The notes under the pieces were generated by a model, which worked only from the letters and a program-made list of their open reading frames with translations, did not search any database and had not been told where the DNA came from. From positions 1 to 64,000 of the forward strand of contig UQCF01000010.1 in NCBI GenBank assembly GCA_900539465.1: a stretch of 64,000 nucleotides of DNA. The letters are read 5' to 3'. The position numbers were made by a program, and so were the translations under genes. Source of the stretch: an uncultured Ruminococcus sp. GTDB lineage: Bacteria; Bacillota; Clostridia; Oscillospirales; Acutalibacteraceae. Shown one piece after another: positions 43,831-52,278 of this stretch (positions are counted from its first letter, which is position 1; each line of letters starts with the position of its first letter).

Positions 43831-44478
43831 ATGAATACCGAATTCCAAAAGCTTCCGTTTTTTGGTGGATTATCAAAACAAAACGCAGATGAACTGATGC
43901 TCAAAGCAAATATATTTGAAAAAGAATATCAAAAAGATGAAATAATTATTTTGGCAGATGACGACGTGCCGAATTTCGGCATAGTCATCTCGGGCGAAAT
44001 ATATATAGAAAAAGATGATATAGACGGCAACACCGCGATAGTGAGCTGCATAAAGAAATACGGTGTTTTTGCCGAGGCTTTTGCTTGCTCGGGGCATAAG
44101 GCAACGGTCAATGTGCGGGCAGGCGGCAATTGCCGAATATTATGGATAAATTATAGCTCTCTTTTAAACGACAATATATCGTCCGGCTGCAAGGGTGCGG
44201 TGCTGTCGCGTCTTTTAAAATCCTCAAATGAAAAAAATATATTTTTAACCGGCAGAATTGAGCACCTGACAAAGCACACGTTAAGAGAAAAGGTGCTGTC
44301 ATATCTCACAAGCCGTTCGGCAATGTTAAAGTCAAAGACCTTTACCGTTCCGTTTGACAGAAAGGCAATGGCCGACTATCTCGGTGCGGATCGCAGTGCG
44401 CTATCCGCCGTTCTTTGCAAAATGCGCGACAGCGGAGAAATCGAGTTCCATAAAAACCAATTTACTCTGCACATATAA
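43831..44478 (+). CDS. Crp/Fnr-family transcriptional regulator
   Basis: 215 aa from ATG 43831. An N-terminal cyclic-nucleotide-binding-like barrel (IILADDDVPNFGIVISGEIYIEKDDIDGN...YGVFAEAFACSG) and dimer helix precede a C-terminal winged helix (LREKVLSYLTSRSAM...VPFDRKAMADYLGADRSALSAVLCKMRDSGEIEFHKNQFTL). There is no four-cysteine cluster typical of FNR; a few scattered cysteines only. Relatives near ferredoxin genes respond to nitric oxide or hydroxylamine (HcpR-like), but no hcp is here. The ribosome site is weak (AAGAAG). A hairpin terminator follows. Confidence 0.85.
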   Translation: MNTEFQKLPFFGGLSKQNADELMLKANIFEKEYQKDEIIILADDDVPNFGIVISGEIYIEKDDIDGNTAIVSCIKKYGVFAEAFACSGHKATVNVRAGGNCRILWINYSSLLNDNISSGCKGAVLSRLLKSSNEKNIFLTGRIEHLTKHTLREKVLSYLTSRSAMLKSKTFTVPFDRKAMADYLGADRSALSAVLCKMRDSGEIEFHKNQFTLHI

Positions 44479-44483
44479 AAAAC

Positions 44484-44518
44484 AACCGCGAAGATGCCCA
44501 AAGGCACAATCGCGGTTT
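44484..44518. terminator. Terminator between crp/fnr and rhaD
   Basis: AACCGCGA (44484-44491) pairs with TCGCGGTT (44510-44517), with an inner TGCC/GGCA stem. It serves the converging ends of the two genes. Confidence 0.7.
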
Positions 44519-44524
44519 AGTATT

Positions 44525-45343
44525 TTAAAGGAGATTTTCTGCCAATTTTCCGCCGTAAGCTTCCGCTACATCCGCAAGCTTATCTTCGGGGATTGTCTGG
44601 AGCATCGGAAGACCCGTGCTGAGCATTGTGACATATATCTCTGCCGATTTTTCTATTGTGTGCATAAGACCGAAAGCCGAGTCAAAATCGTTGCCCATAA
44701 CAAAAAGTCCGTGATGAGCCCAAACAACTGCGTCGTATTTTTTCATAAGCTCACTGGTTTTAAGGGCAATTTCGGCTCCGCCGGGAATCATCCATTCAAC
44801 AACGCCGACGCCCTTGGGGAAAACAACCGGGCACTCGGTCATGCTCTGCCAAAGAACTTTTGAGAAAGCCGAATCGGTAAGAGGCAAAACAAATGTAAGA
44901 GCAATAATATTTGTGGGGTGCGCATGATAAATTACTCTTGCTTCGCCGTTTGTCTCTGCCGTTTTAACACTGTGATTGAGGAAGTGGCTCGGAAACTCGC
45001 TTGTAGGTCCGCCGCCCTTTGTAAGCCCCCATACTATTCTGTAGCTGTCGCCCTTGTCGTTAATCTCTACAATGCAAAGGTTCTCTTCCGGGGCAAGGCT
45101 CATGTTTCTGAAATATTTGCCCGTGCCGGTTGACATAAAATATTCGCCTGCAAGGTTATCTGCCTGAACGCCCATGTTCACCCAAGGTCTGTCATATGTA
45201 AAATACGGTTTGCACTCTTCGACCTCTTCTTTTCTCATGCGGTATGTAAGATTGCCGCCGTTGCGCTCGTGCCAGCCCTGACGCCAGCCATCGTCGCAAA
45301 GTCTTACAAATCCTTTTAATACATTACTTTCTAAAATACCCAT
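44525..45343 (-). CDS. rhaD: Rhamnulose-1-phosphate aldolase
   Basis: A zinc class II aldolase that splits L-rhamnulose-1-P (or L-fuculose-1-P) into DHAP and lactaldehyde. 272 aa from ATG 45343 (GAGGTG upstream), close to E. coli RhaD (274). Motifs: WHERNGGNLTYRM, FMSTGTGKYFRN, zinc ligands in YHAHPTN and WAHHGLFVMG, and the catalytic Glu region GGPTSEFPSHFLNHS. It is last in a run with a sugar ABC transporter. Rhamnose isomerase and kinase are not in the window. Confidence 0.93.
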   Translation of the reverse strand: MGILESNVLKGFVRLCDDGWRQGWHERNGGNLTYRMRKEEVEECKPYFTYDRPWVNMGVQADNLAGEYFMSTGTGKYFRNMSLAPEENLCIVEINDKGDSYRIVWGLTKGGGPTSEFPSHFLNHSVKTAETNGEARVIYHAHPTNIIALTFVLPLTDSAFSKVLWQSMTECPVVFPKGVGVVEWMIPGGAEIALKTSELMKKYDAVVWAHHGLFVMGNDFDSAFGLMHTIEKSAEIYVTMLSTGLPMLQTIPEDKLADVAEAYGGKLAENLL

Positions 45344-45398
45344 TTTTACACCTCTTGATTTTTTAAGACCGCCGTATTTTGACACAGCGGTCTGTTAA

Positions 45399-45923
45399 TT
45401 ACATCTTTGCGTAGTTTTCAAGGTAGCCGTCAAGGTCAACCTTGAGCACGTTGTTTATAAGATTTGTAGCTATCATAAGACCTGCAAAAGCAGTGAGAGT
45501 TACAATCTGCTCATCTGTAAAGAACTTTTTAAGCTCTGAAAACATCTCGTCCGAAATCTCGTTAGGATAATCTACACAAGCTCTGCCGAACTCGCAAAGA
45601 AGAACCTCTTTTTCACTCAAATCGCTGCCGTTCGGGTCTTTGCCGCCGTCAACAAGAATTTTTTTAAAAAAGTTTGAGCATATAAGACAGCTGTTCTCTG
45701 ATGAAATTGCATAAGAGAAAATATTTATGCTGAAATCGTCAAGAAAAAGAGCAAGCTCATCTCTGAGAGTGTACCATTCCATCAAAGCTTTGAAAGACGG
45801 TATATTGTTGAGAAGAGTTTTCTTCATATTTGTGATTCTGCCGTGTTTTGCTATCTGGTCGTCATACTCTTTTTTTGCCTGCGGTGAAGCGGTTTCATAT
45901 TCAACCATCGGTATTCTTGCCAT
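45399..45923 (-). CDS. Carboxymuconolactone decarboxylase/AhpD-like protein
   Basis: A helical 174-aa protein with an AhpD-like SSENSCLICSNFF segment containing CxxC. The usual histidine three residues after the second cysteine is replaced by phenylalanine, so classical AhpD proton relay may be missing. AhpD-fold proteins act as peroxidatic or thiol-disulfide enzymes. AAGGAGAT precedes the ATG. It is located between the ABC ATPase gene (44-base gap) and rhaD (55-base gap), suggesting a role linked to the sugar operon, but none is established. Confidence 0.7.
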   Translation of the reverse strand: MARIPMVEYETASPQAKKEYDDQIAKHGRITNMKKTLLNNIPSFKALMEWYTLRDELALFLDDFSINIFSYAISSENSCLICSNFFKKILVDGGKDPNGSDLSEKEVLLCEFGRACVDYPNEISDEMFSELKKFFTDEQIVTLTAFAGLMIATNLINNVLKVDLDGYLENYAKM

Positions 45924-45967
45924 AGGTATATCTCCTTTTAAAAATATACCTATATTTTATTACCTGT

Positions 45968-47083
45968 TCACTGCAAAGTCAAGATATTTGCACTGCTATT
46001 TGCGCCGAAGATATGAAGTTTTTCTGTTTTTAGTGCAAGTCTCACTTTTTGCCCCGAAGCATACACTTTGTCTGATGCAATTCTTGCGATAAGCTTTGTT
46101 GAATAATAATCTAAATAAAGATAAGTTTCACTGCCCATAGGCTCGCTGACCTCAACGGCCGCTTCAATAAAGCAGCTGCCGTTTTGGCGTATATATTCTT
46201 CGTCATCCGTTAAATCTTCGGGTCTTATGCCGAGTATAAGCTCCTCATCTTTCATTGCCGAAAGAGCCGCTGACTGTGCCTCGTTTTTTACACTTATTTC
46301 GGCGTCATGCAAAACAAGACTCACTCCGTCTGAAGCACACTTTGCCCTGCATGGAATAAAATTCATACGCGGAGAGCCGATAAATCCCGCCACAAAAGTA
46401 TTGCAGGGATTGCAGTAAAGATTGTGTGGAGTATCCATCTGCTGAACTATGCCGTCTTTCATAACAACGATTCTGTCGCCCATCGTCATAGCTTCGGTCT
46501 GATCATGCGTGACATAGACAAAGGTTGTTTCAAGCTTTTTATGGAGCTTGATTATTTCTGTACGCATGGTTGTACGAAGCTTTGCATCAAGATTTGAGAG
46601 CGGCTCGTCAAGCAAAAACACATCCGGCGAGCGCACCATTGCTCTGCCGAGGGCAACTCTTTGGCGCTGACCGCCCGAGAGTGCTTTTGGCTTTCTTTTT
46701 AAAAGATGCTCAATATCAAGCACCTTTGCCGCCTCTCTGACTCTCTTGTCTATTTCACTCTTGGGAACTTTGCGAAGCTCCAGCCCGAATGCCATATTTT
46801 TATAAACCGTCATATGAGGATAAAGAGCATAGCTTTGAAATACCATTGCAATATTTCTGTCTTTGGGGGCAACATCGTTTACCACCCTGTCCCCTATTTT
46901 AAGCTCGCCTTTTGAAATCGGCTCAAGCCCCGCTATCATTCTGAGCGTTGTGGATTTGCCGCAGCCTGAGGGTCCGACAAGTATAACAAATTCTTTGTTT
47001 TCAATCGTAAGATTGACGTCGTTCACGGCTACCGTTCCGTCGGGGTAAACCTTTGAAATATTTTTAAGAGAAATACTTGACAT
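45968..47083 (-). CDS. Sugar ABC transporter ATPase, MsmK/UgpC type
   Basis: 371 aa: Walker A GPSGCGKSTT, Q-loop MVFQSYALYPHMTVYKNMAFGLELRK, signature LSGGQRQRVALGRAMV, Walker B VFLLDEPLSNLDAKLR, then a C-terminal TOBE regulatory domain (RMNFIPCRA, LGIRPEDL, GSETYLYLDYYSTKLIARI). These ATPases energise carbohydrate importers of the CUT1 class and can serve several. It follows the second permease by six bases. Confidence 0.9.
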   Translation of the reverse strand: MSSISLKNISKVYPDGTVAVNDVNLTIENKEFVILVGPSGCGKSTTLRMIAGLEPISKGELKIGDRVVNDVAPKDRNIAMVFQSYALYPHMTVYKNMAFGLELRKVPKSEIDKRVREAAKVLDIEHLLKRKPKALSGGQRQRVALGRAMVRSPDVFLLDEPLSNLDAKLRTTMRTEIIKLHKKLETTFVYVTHDQTEAMTMGDRIVVMKDGIVQQMDTPHNLYCNPCNTFVAGFIGSPRMNFIPCRAKCASDGVSLVLHDAEISVKNEAQSAALSAMKDEELILGIRPEDLTDDEEYIRQNGSCFIEAAVEVSEPMGSETYLYLDYYSTKLIARIASDKVYASGQKVRLALKTEKLHIFGANSSANILTLQ

Positions 47084-47089
47084 ATTTTA

Positions 47090-47926
47090 TTATCCTTTCA
47101 CCGCTCCGGCAACTACGCCTTTTATAATATATTTTTGAGAAAAAAGATAAAATATAACTATCGGCACTATTGCCAAAACGAGCATTGCCATCATAGCGCC
47201 CATATCGACAGAACCGTATCCGCCTTTCAGATACTGTATTGCTATCGGCACGGTTTTGTACTCACTGCCTATTACAAGATATGGCAGCAGATAGTCGTTC
47301 CAAACCCACATCGCATTTAAAATGGCAACGGTTATTGCCGTCGGCTTTAAGATGGGAAAAACCACCCTAAAATAAGTCTGCAAAGGTCCGCAGCCGTCTA
47401 TCATGGCGGCTTCTTCTATTTCAAGCGGAATAGATTTTACAAATCCGCTGAACATAAACACCGAAAGTCCCGCACCGAAGCCGAGATATATAAAAACAAT
47501 GCCGACGGGGTTATCGAGGTGCAGCGTGTTAGCCGTTTTTGTGAGAGTGAACATAACCATCTGAAACGGTACAATCATAGAAAAGACAAACGCATAATAA
47601 AGCGCCGATGTGAATTTACTCTTTTGCCGCGTTATATACCACGCTGTCATAGAGGTAAAAAGCACTATCGCGGCAACCGAAAACACCGTAATAAAAACCG
47701 ACCAGCCGAAAGCTTTAAAAAATCCGGTTTTTGCCACGCCCTCGGTGTAGTTTAAAATGCCTTCAAAGGTTTCGCTGTCAGGCAGCTTAAACGGCTCGCC
47801 GCTTATATAAAATTTGCTTTTAAACGAATTCATCAACACTATCGCTATCGGCGCGACAAATATCAAAGCCGCCGCCGTAAGCAATATATATGATAAAATA
47901 TTAAAAACAATGTTTCTTTTTTGCAT
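47090..47926 (-). CDS. Sugar ABC transporter permease, MalG type
   Basis: 278 aa with six membrane helices and the CUT1 coupling motif in EIEEAAMIDGCGPLQTYFRVVFPILKPTAI (EAA...G). The N-terminus is KRNIVFNILSYILLTAAALIFVAPIAIVLMNSFK. Its start overlaps the stop of the MalF-type permease by one base, so the two form the membrane pair of a single importer. Confidence 0.92.
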   Translation of the reverse strand: MQKRNIVFNILSYILLTAAALIFVAPIAIVLMNSFKSKFYISGEPFKLPDSETFEGILNYTEGVAKTGFFKAFGWSVFITVFSVAAIVLFTSMTAWYITRQKSKFTSALYYAFVFSMIVPFQMVMFTLTKTANTLHLDNPVGIVFIYLGFGAGLSVFMFSGFVKSIPLEIEEAAMIDGCGPLQTYFRVVFPILKPTAITVAILNAMWVWNDYLLPYLVIGSEYKTVPIAIQYLKGGYGSVDMGAMMAMLVLAIVPIVIFYLFSQKYIIKGVVAGAVKG

Positions 47927-48762
47927 TATTGTTCCACCTCTTTTTTTCTTGTCACCGCAAGCTGAATAAATGCTATAACGGCAACTAACAAAAAGAAGAT
48001 AACCGCTTTTGCCTGGCCTACACCCTCCCAGCCGACTTTGCCGTAAAACGTGTTATAAATATCAAGCGCGAGCATCGCGGTTTTTTTAGACGGGGCGCCC
48101 GCCGTCAGAGCAAGGTTTTGGTCAAAAAGCTTAAACGAATTTGTTATTGTCAAAAACATACATATCGTAACGCTCGGCATAACAAGAGGAATTGTAACGT
48201 TTTTTAAGGTCTGCCATGCGCCCGCGCCGTCCACCTTTGCCGCATCCTGAAGCTCTGACGGAACATTTTGTATTCCTGCAATATAAACCACCATCATATA
48301 CCCAATAAGTTGCCAGTTCATAAGAACCACAAGACCCCAAAAGCCGTATTTGGGGTCATAGGTTATGGTAACTCCCCAAAATTGCAAAATGCCGTTTATT
48401 ATAAGCTGCCAGATGTAACCGAGAACTATGCCGCCTATAAGATTCGGCATAAAGAACACCGTTCTGAAAACATTTGTGCCTTTAAGCCCTTTGGTTAAAA
48501 GGCTCGCCAAGGCGAACGCAATAACATTTACGCTTATAACAGACACGACGGCGAACTTAACCGTGAACCACAAAGCATTTTTAAAATCGTCATTTGAAAA
48601 CGCCTTTATATAATTTTGTATGCCGACCCACTGCGCGTCTATTATTGTTGTAAACTCGGTAAAAGAAAGCGTTATACCGAGAACGAACGGAATGACAAAC
48701 GCTATGAGAAAAGCCGCAAGAGTCGGCAGGACAAATATAGGAAAGTATTTTTTCAGCTGCAT
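47926..48762 (-). CDS. Sugar ABC transporter permease, MalF type
   Basis: 278 aa, six helices: FPIFVLPTLAAFLIAFVIPFVLGITLSFTEFT at the start, and the coupling loop ELQDAAKVDGAGAWQTLKNVTIPLVMPSV. It follows the binding protein by 20 bases and is coupled to the MalG-type gene. CUT1 systems transport oligosaccharides or glycosides; rhaD at the end of the operon hints at a rhamnose-containing substrate. Confidence 0.92.
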   Translation of the reverse strand: MQLKKYFPIFVLPTLAAFLIAFVIPFVLGITLSFTEFTTIIDAQWVGIQNYIKAFSNDDFKNALWFTVKFAVVSVISVNVIAFALASLLTKGLKGTNVFRTVFFMPNLIGGIVLGYIWQLIINGILQFWGVTITYDPKYGFWGLVVLMNWQLIGYMMVVYIAGIQNVPSELQDAAKVDGAGAWQTLKNVTIPLVMPSVTICMFLTITNSFKLFDQNLALTAGAPSKKTAMLALDIYNTFYGKVGWEGVGQAKAVIFFLLVAVIAFIQLAVTRKKEVEQ

Positions 48763-48782
48763 AAATTCACCGCCAAATTTTG

Positions 48783-50138
48783 TTATGCTCTCTCACTTTT
48801 CCATGAGTCAATAACGGTTTTCTTCACATAATCCCAATCTTTTGTGCCCTGAACATACTCAAGGAGCGCGTCACTGAAAGCGGATTTAAAATCCTGACTC
48901 GGGAATGAATTGAAAGTCCAGTCAATCGTCCGGACATCGCGGTTCATCCAATCTATAACCTCTCTCGCAAGCGGATCGGATGGTTTTTCATCATCTGCAA
49001 AGGTGTTAAAAGGCGTTATAAATTCGAGTTTTTCGGTAACATATTTTTTGCCCGTGTCGCTTGAGAAAAGCCATTCAAGGAATTTGAGCGACGCCTCTTG
49101 TTTTTCTTTTGATACCTTTGAATTGATAGCAAGATAGTTTTCCGTACCTATGCAAAGCCCCTGATTTTCTTCGCCGTCAACGCCTGTATAAAGCGGCAAA
49201 TATTTAATATTATCCTCTTTAACCTTGTTGCCGGAAACATTTTTTATCTGCGACCATGCCCAGTTGCCGTTTTGAACCATTGCCGCCTTGCCGAGTGCAA
49301 ATTCCGACATTGAATCTTCAACCGATTTGCTGCCGAGAACGCCCTTTTCGCTGACGGAATTATCGGTGTACAAATCAAAGAGGTTTTTATATTTATCCGC
49401 ATAGGTGAATTTAATTTCTTTGGCGTTATAAGCCGTCGCTATTGCGCTCGCCGATTTGTCAAGGTCTTTCATCTCGTAATAAATCGGCACGCTCGCAAGG
49501 TGCGATTCCCAGCGCCAAGCCTCTCCGCCTGCCATTGATGTTGAGGCAAAAACTCCGTCGATACCGAGCTCAGATTTGTGCTTTGTCATATCCTGCACAA
49601 CGGCTTTTAAAAGAGAAAAGTTTTTTATCTCTTGTGCAGAGGTGATACTGACAGCCTTGTCTTTGAGGGCAAAATATTTTTCCATTATTTCGTTGTTGTA
49701 TATTATTCCGAAGCCCTCAACAACATAAGGAATACCGTAAATTCCGTCGCCGTCTTTTATTACCATATCCTTATCCAAAAGATAGGAATAAATCTTGGTA
49801 TCTTTAAGGTCAAGACAGTAGTTTTTCCACGCGGTGTAGCCCACCATGCCGTTAATTTGAAAAATTGTAGGCGCGTCGGTCTTGGCAATCTCAGATTTAA
49901 GTGTAGTTTCATAAGAATCGCTCGCCGCCGTCACGACTTTAACCTTAACGCCTGTTTCTTTTTCATAGGCGGTGGCTATTTCTTTATATATATCCGCAAT
50001 TTCGGGTTTAAAATTGAGATAATATATCTCGAGTGCGTCTTTGCCGCCGGACGCGTTTGAATCATCGTTTTTCTTGCCGCATGACGTCAGCATAAATATC
50101 ATTACGGCAGACAAAATCAACGCAATAATTTTTTTCAT
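48783..50138 (-). CDS. Extracellular sugar-binding lipoprotein (CUT1 family)
   Basis: 451 aa from ATG 50138 with GGAGG upstream; a longer frame has no site. Lipoprotein signal KKIIALILSAVMIFMLTSC (Cys20). It continues as a two-lobe binding protein (EIATAYEKETGVKVKVVTAASDSYETTLKSEIA, FQINGMVGYTAW, FALGKAAMVQNGNWAW, SLKFLEWLFSS). It is first gene of the operon binding protein-permease-permease-ATPase-AhpD-like-rhaD. The ligand is not deducible from sequence. Confidence 0.92.
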   Translation of the reverse strand: MKKIIALILSAVMIFMLTSCGKKNDDSNASGGKDALEIYYLNFKPEIADIYKEIATAYEKETGVKVKVVTAASDSYETTLKSEIAKTDAPTIFQINGMVGYTAWKNYCLDLKDTKIYSYLLDKDMVIKDGDGIYGIPYVVEGFGIIYNNEIMEKYFALKDKAVSITSAQEIKNFSLLKAVVQDMTKHKSELGIDGVFASTSMAGGEAWRWESHLASVPIYYEMKDLDKSASAIATAYNAKEIKFTYADKYKNLFDLYTDNSVSEKGVLGSKSVEDSMSEFALGKAAMVQNGNWAWSQIKNVSGNKVKEDNIKYLPLYTGVDGEENQGLCIGTENYLAINSKVSKEKQEASLKFLEWLFSSDTGKKYVTEKLEFITPFNTFADDEKPSDPLAREVIDWMNRDVRTIDWTFNSFPSQDFKSAFSDALLEYVQGTKDWDYVKKTVIDSWKSERA

Positions 50139-50165
50139 ACTCGTTCCTCCGTTAATGAGCAATAT

Positions 50166-50194
50166 TTGCATTTGCATATTTATTCTGCTATAAT
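50166..50194 (+). promoter_or_regulatory. Promoter of the Dabb/two-component genes
   Basis: TTGCAT (50166-50171), 17 bases, TATAAT (50189-50194), leading into the Dabb gene at 50228. Confidence 0.6.
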
Positions 50195-50227
50195 ATTGCC
50201 GAAATATACAGTTAAGGAGTTCAAATT

Positions 50228-50515
50228 ATGATTAAGCACATAGTTTTTTGGAATATACGAAACGATGAAAACAAAGAAAACAATATGAAAGAAATGCGTA
50301 AAAAGCTCACTTCGCTTGTCGGCGTTGTTCCCGGGCTTATAAGCGCAGAGGTAGGATTCAACTATAACCCTAAGGGATATGACGTTGCGCTTTATTCTGT
50401 ATTTGAAAGCAAAGAGGCACTCGACGGCTATCAAGTTCACCCCGAGCATCTGAAAGTCAAAGAGTTTGTTCACTCGGTTATAACAGAGCGTGCCTGCGCC
50501 GACTACGAAATATAA
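50228..50515 (+). CDS. Dabb (stress-responsive A/B barrel) domain protein
   Basis: A 95-aa single-domain protein: MIKHIVFWNIRNDENKEN, LVGVVPGLISAEVGFNYNPKGYDVALYSVFESKEALDGYQVHPEHLKVKEFV, the dimeric ferredoxin-like barrel of the Dabb family. The conserved HPEH histidine is present. Family members range from stress proteins to small cyclases; the activity here is unknown. AAGGAG precedes the ATG. The response regulator begins 13 bases after its stop, so it is probably co-transcribed. Confidence 0.9.
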   Translation: MIKHIVFWNIRNDENKENNMKEMRKKLTSLVGVVPGLISAEVGFNYNPKGYDVALYSVFESKEALDGYQVHPEHLKVKEFVHSVITERACADYEI

Positions 50516-50528
50516 AAGGGAAAGCAAA

Positions 50529-51197
50529 ATGTATCGAATACTTATAGTTGAAGATGATTCAACCATTGCAAAAATGATAAAAAAGCATTTAATATCGTGG
50601 GGATATGAAGCTGTTTGCTCCGAAAATTTTCAAAATATCACAGAAGATTTTTTGTCGTTTAACCCGCAGCTTGTGCTTCTTGACCTGTCACTCCCCTTTT
50701 ACAACGGTTTTCACTGGTGTCAGGAGATAAGGAAGATTTCAAAAGTTCCGATAATTTTCATTTCGTCCGCGTCGGACAATATGAACATTGTTATGGCAAT
50801 GAACATGGGCGGAGACGATTTTATTGCAAAGCCGTTTGATTTGAACGTGCTTACGGCAAAAATTCAGGCAATACTTCGCAGGAGCTTTAACGGCAATATT
50901 AAAACCGCTCTTGAATACCGCGGCGCGGTGCTGAACACCGACGACGCGAGCCTTATAATCGGCGAGGACAAAATCGAGCTTACCAAAAACGAATACAGAA
51001 TTTTAAAAATTCTTATGGAAAACAAGGGCAAAATTATCAGCCGAGACACGCTCATGCGCCAGCTTTGGGAGACCGACTGCTTTGTTGACGAAAATACACT
51101 GAGCGTAAATGTCGCAAGGCTCAGAAAAAAGCTTGAAAACGCCGGACTATCGGACTTTATCAAAACAAAAAAGGGTCTTGGGTATATAATTGAGTAG
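50529..51197 (+). CDS. OmpR-family response regulator, Bce type
   Basis: 222 aa from ATG 50529 (AAAGGGAAAG upstream). The receiver domain has acidic pocket EDD (8-10), phospho-Asp52 (LLDLSLPFYNGFHWC), FISSASDN and IAKPFD (Lys). A C-terminal winged helix (IELTKNEYRILKILMENKGKIISRDTLMRQLWETDCFVDENTLSVNVARLRKKL) follows. It is paired with the kinase 21 bases downstream. Relatives (BceR) control antimicrobial-peptide exporters. Confidence 0.93.
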   Translation: MYRILIVEDDSTIAKMIKKHLISWGYEAVCSENFQNITEDFLSFNPQLVLLDLSLPFYNGFHWCQEIRKISKVPIIFISSASDNMNIVMAMNMGGDDFIAKPFDLNVLTAKIQAILRRSFNGNIKTALEYRGAVLNTDDASLIIGEDKIELTKNEYRILKILMENKGKIISRDTLMRQLWETDCFVDENTLSVNVARLRKKLENAGLSDFIKTKKGLGYIIE

Positions 51198-51218
51198 GCA
51201 AAAAGCGGAGAAATTGAC

Positions 51219-52214
51219 ATGAAGATTTTTTTAAAATATCTTAAATACAACGCCAAAAACATATTGTGCTTTGCCGTGTGCTGCGTGATTTTTGCAACGA
51301 TTTTTTATTTGTTCTCGTTGCCGCTGAAAGCGGTTTTATACCCTGCTCTGCTTTGTTTGTTTTTTATTATTATTTGTGCCGCAGTCGGTTTCATTCGGTT
51401 TTATAAAAAGCATAAAATGCTTGAAAGGCTCACAAAAGAAGCGTCGGTTACGATTGAGCTTTTGCCGAAAAAACGCAATTTAATAGAAGAAGATTACCAA
51501 AACGTCATAAGAGAGCTTTTTGAATTTCAAAAGCAATTTGAGCAAAAATCAGATATAAAATACTCCGATTTGCGCGAATACTTTACACTGTGGGCACATC
51601 AGATAAAAACGCCGATAGCGGCTATGAGCTTGATTTTGCAAAGCGATTTTGAAAATCCGCAAAGCCGCGAACTTCTTGAAGAACTGCAAAAAATAGAGCA
51701 ATATGTTGAAATGGTTTTGGGATATTTGCGGCTCGAATCGGAGTCTACCGACTATATAATAAAAAAATACGACCTCGACTCTGTAATTAAGCAAGCCGTA
51801 AAAAAATATGCTTCTCAGTTTATCAGAAAAAAGATTAAGCTGTGTTACGAACCGCTCAAAAAAGAAATTCTGACGGACGAAAAATGGCTTTTGTTTGTTA
51901 TTGAGCAAATACTCTCTAACTCGGTTAAATACACCAAAAGCGGCGGCAGCGTTTCAATATATTTAGAAAGCCCTGTAACTTTGTGCATAGAAGACACGGG
52001 CATAGGCATTGAAAGCGAAGACCTGCCGCGAATTTTTGAAAAAGGATACACGGGGTATAACGGACGAAGCGATAAGAAATCCTCCGGAATAGGGCTTTAT
52101 TTATGCAGGAGGATTACAGAACGGCTCGGGCATAAAATTTATGCCGAGTCAACCGTCGGAAGAGGCACGGTTATAAAAATTGACCTCGGCAGAGAAAAGG
52201 TTGAGATTGAATAA
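51219..52214 (+). CDS. Sensor histidine kinase, BceS-like intramembrane-sensing type
   Basis: 331 aa. Two N-terminal membrane helices with almost no loop between them (~12-60), a short linker, then the DHp segment YFTLWAHQIKTPIAAMSLIL (His127) and an HATPase domain (VIEQILSNSVKYTKSGG, IEDTGIGIESEDLPRIFEKGYTGYNGR, SSGIGLYLCRRITERLGHKI). The tiny sensor region is characteristic of BceS kinases that rely on a partner ABC transporter for sensing. No BceAB pair is adjacent. A hairpin repeat copy follows the stop. Confidence 0.93.
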   Translation: MKIFLKYLKYNAKNILCFAVCCVIFATIFYLFSLPLKAVLYPALLCLFFIIICAAVGFIRFYKKHKMLERLTKEASVTIELLPKKRNLIEEDYQNVIRELFEFQKQFEQKSDIKYSDLREYFTLWAHQIKTPIAAMSLILQSDFENPQSRELLEELQKIEQYVEMVLGYLRLESESTDYIIKKYDLDSVIKQAVKKYASQFIRKKIKLCYEPLKKEILTDEKWLLFVIEQILSNSVKYTKSGGSVSIYLESPVTLCIEDTGIGIESEDLPRIFEKGYTGYNGRSDKKSSGIGLYLCRRITERLGHKIYAESTVGRGTVIKIDLGREKVEIE

Positions 52215-52275
52215 AACAAAAGCTGTACTTTACATCGGCTCGTTTGAGACATGATGTGAATTACAGCTTTTTGTT
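52214..52275. repeat. Dispersed hairpin repeat, copy C
   Basis: AAAGCTGTA at the left and TACAGCTTT at the right form the base of the hairpin. Read on the minus strand it begins AAAGCTGTAATTCACATC, as in the family. It sits between the converging kinase and ABC exporter genes. Confidence 0.8.
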
Positions 52276-52278
52276 ATA

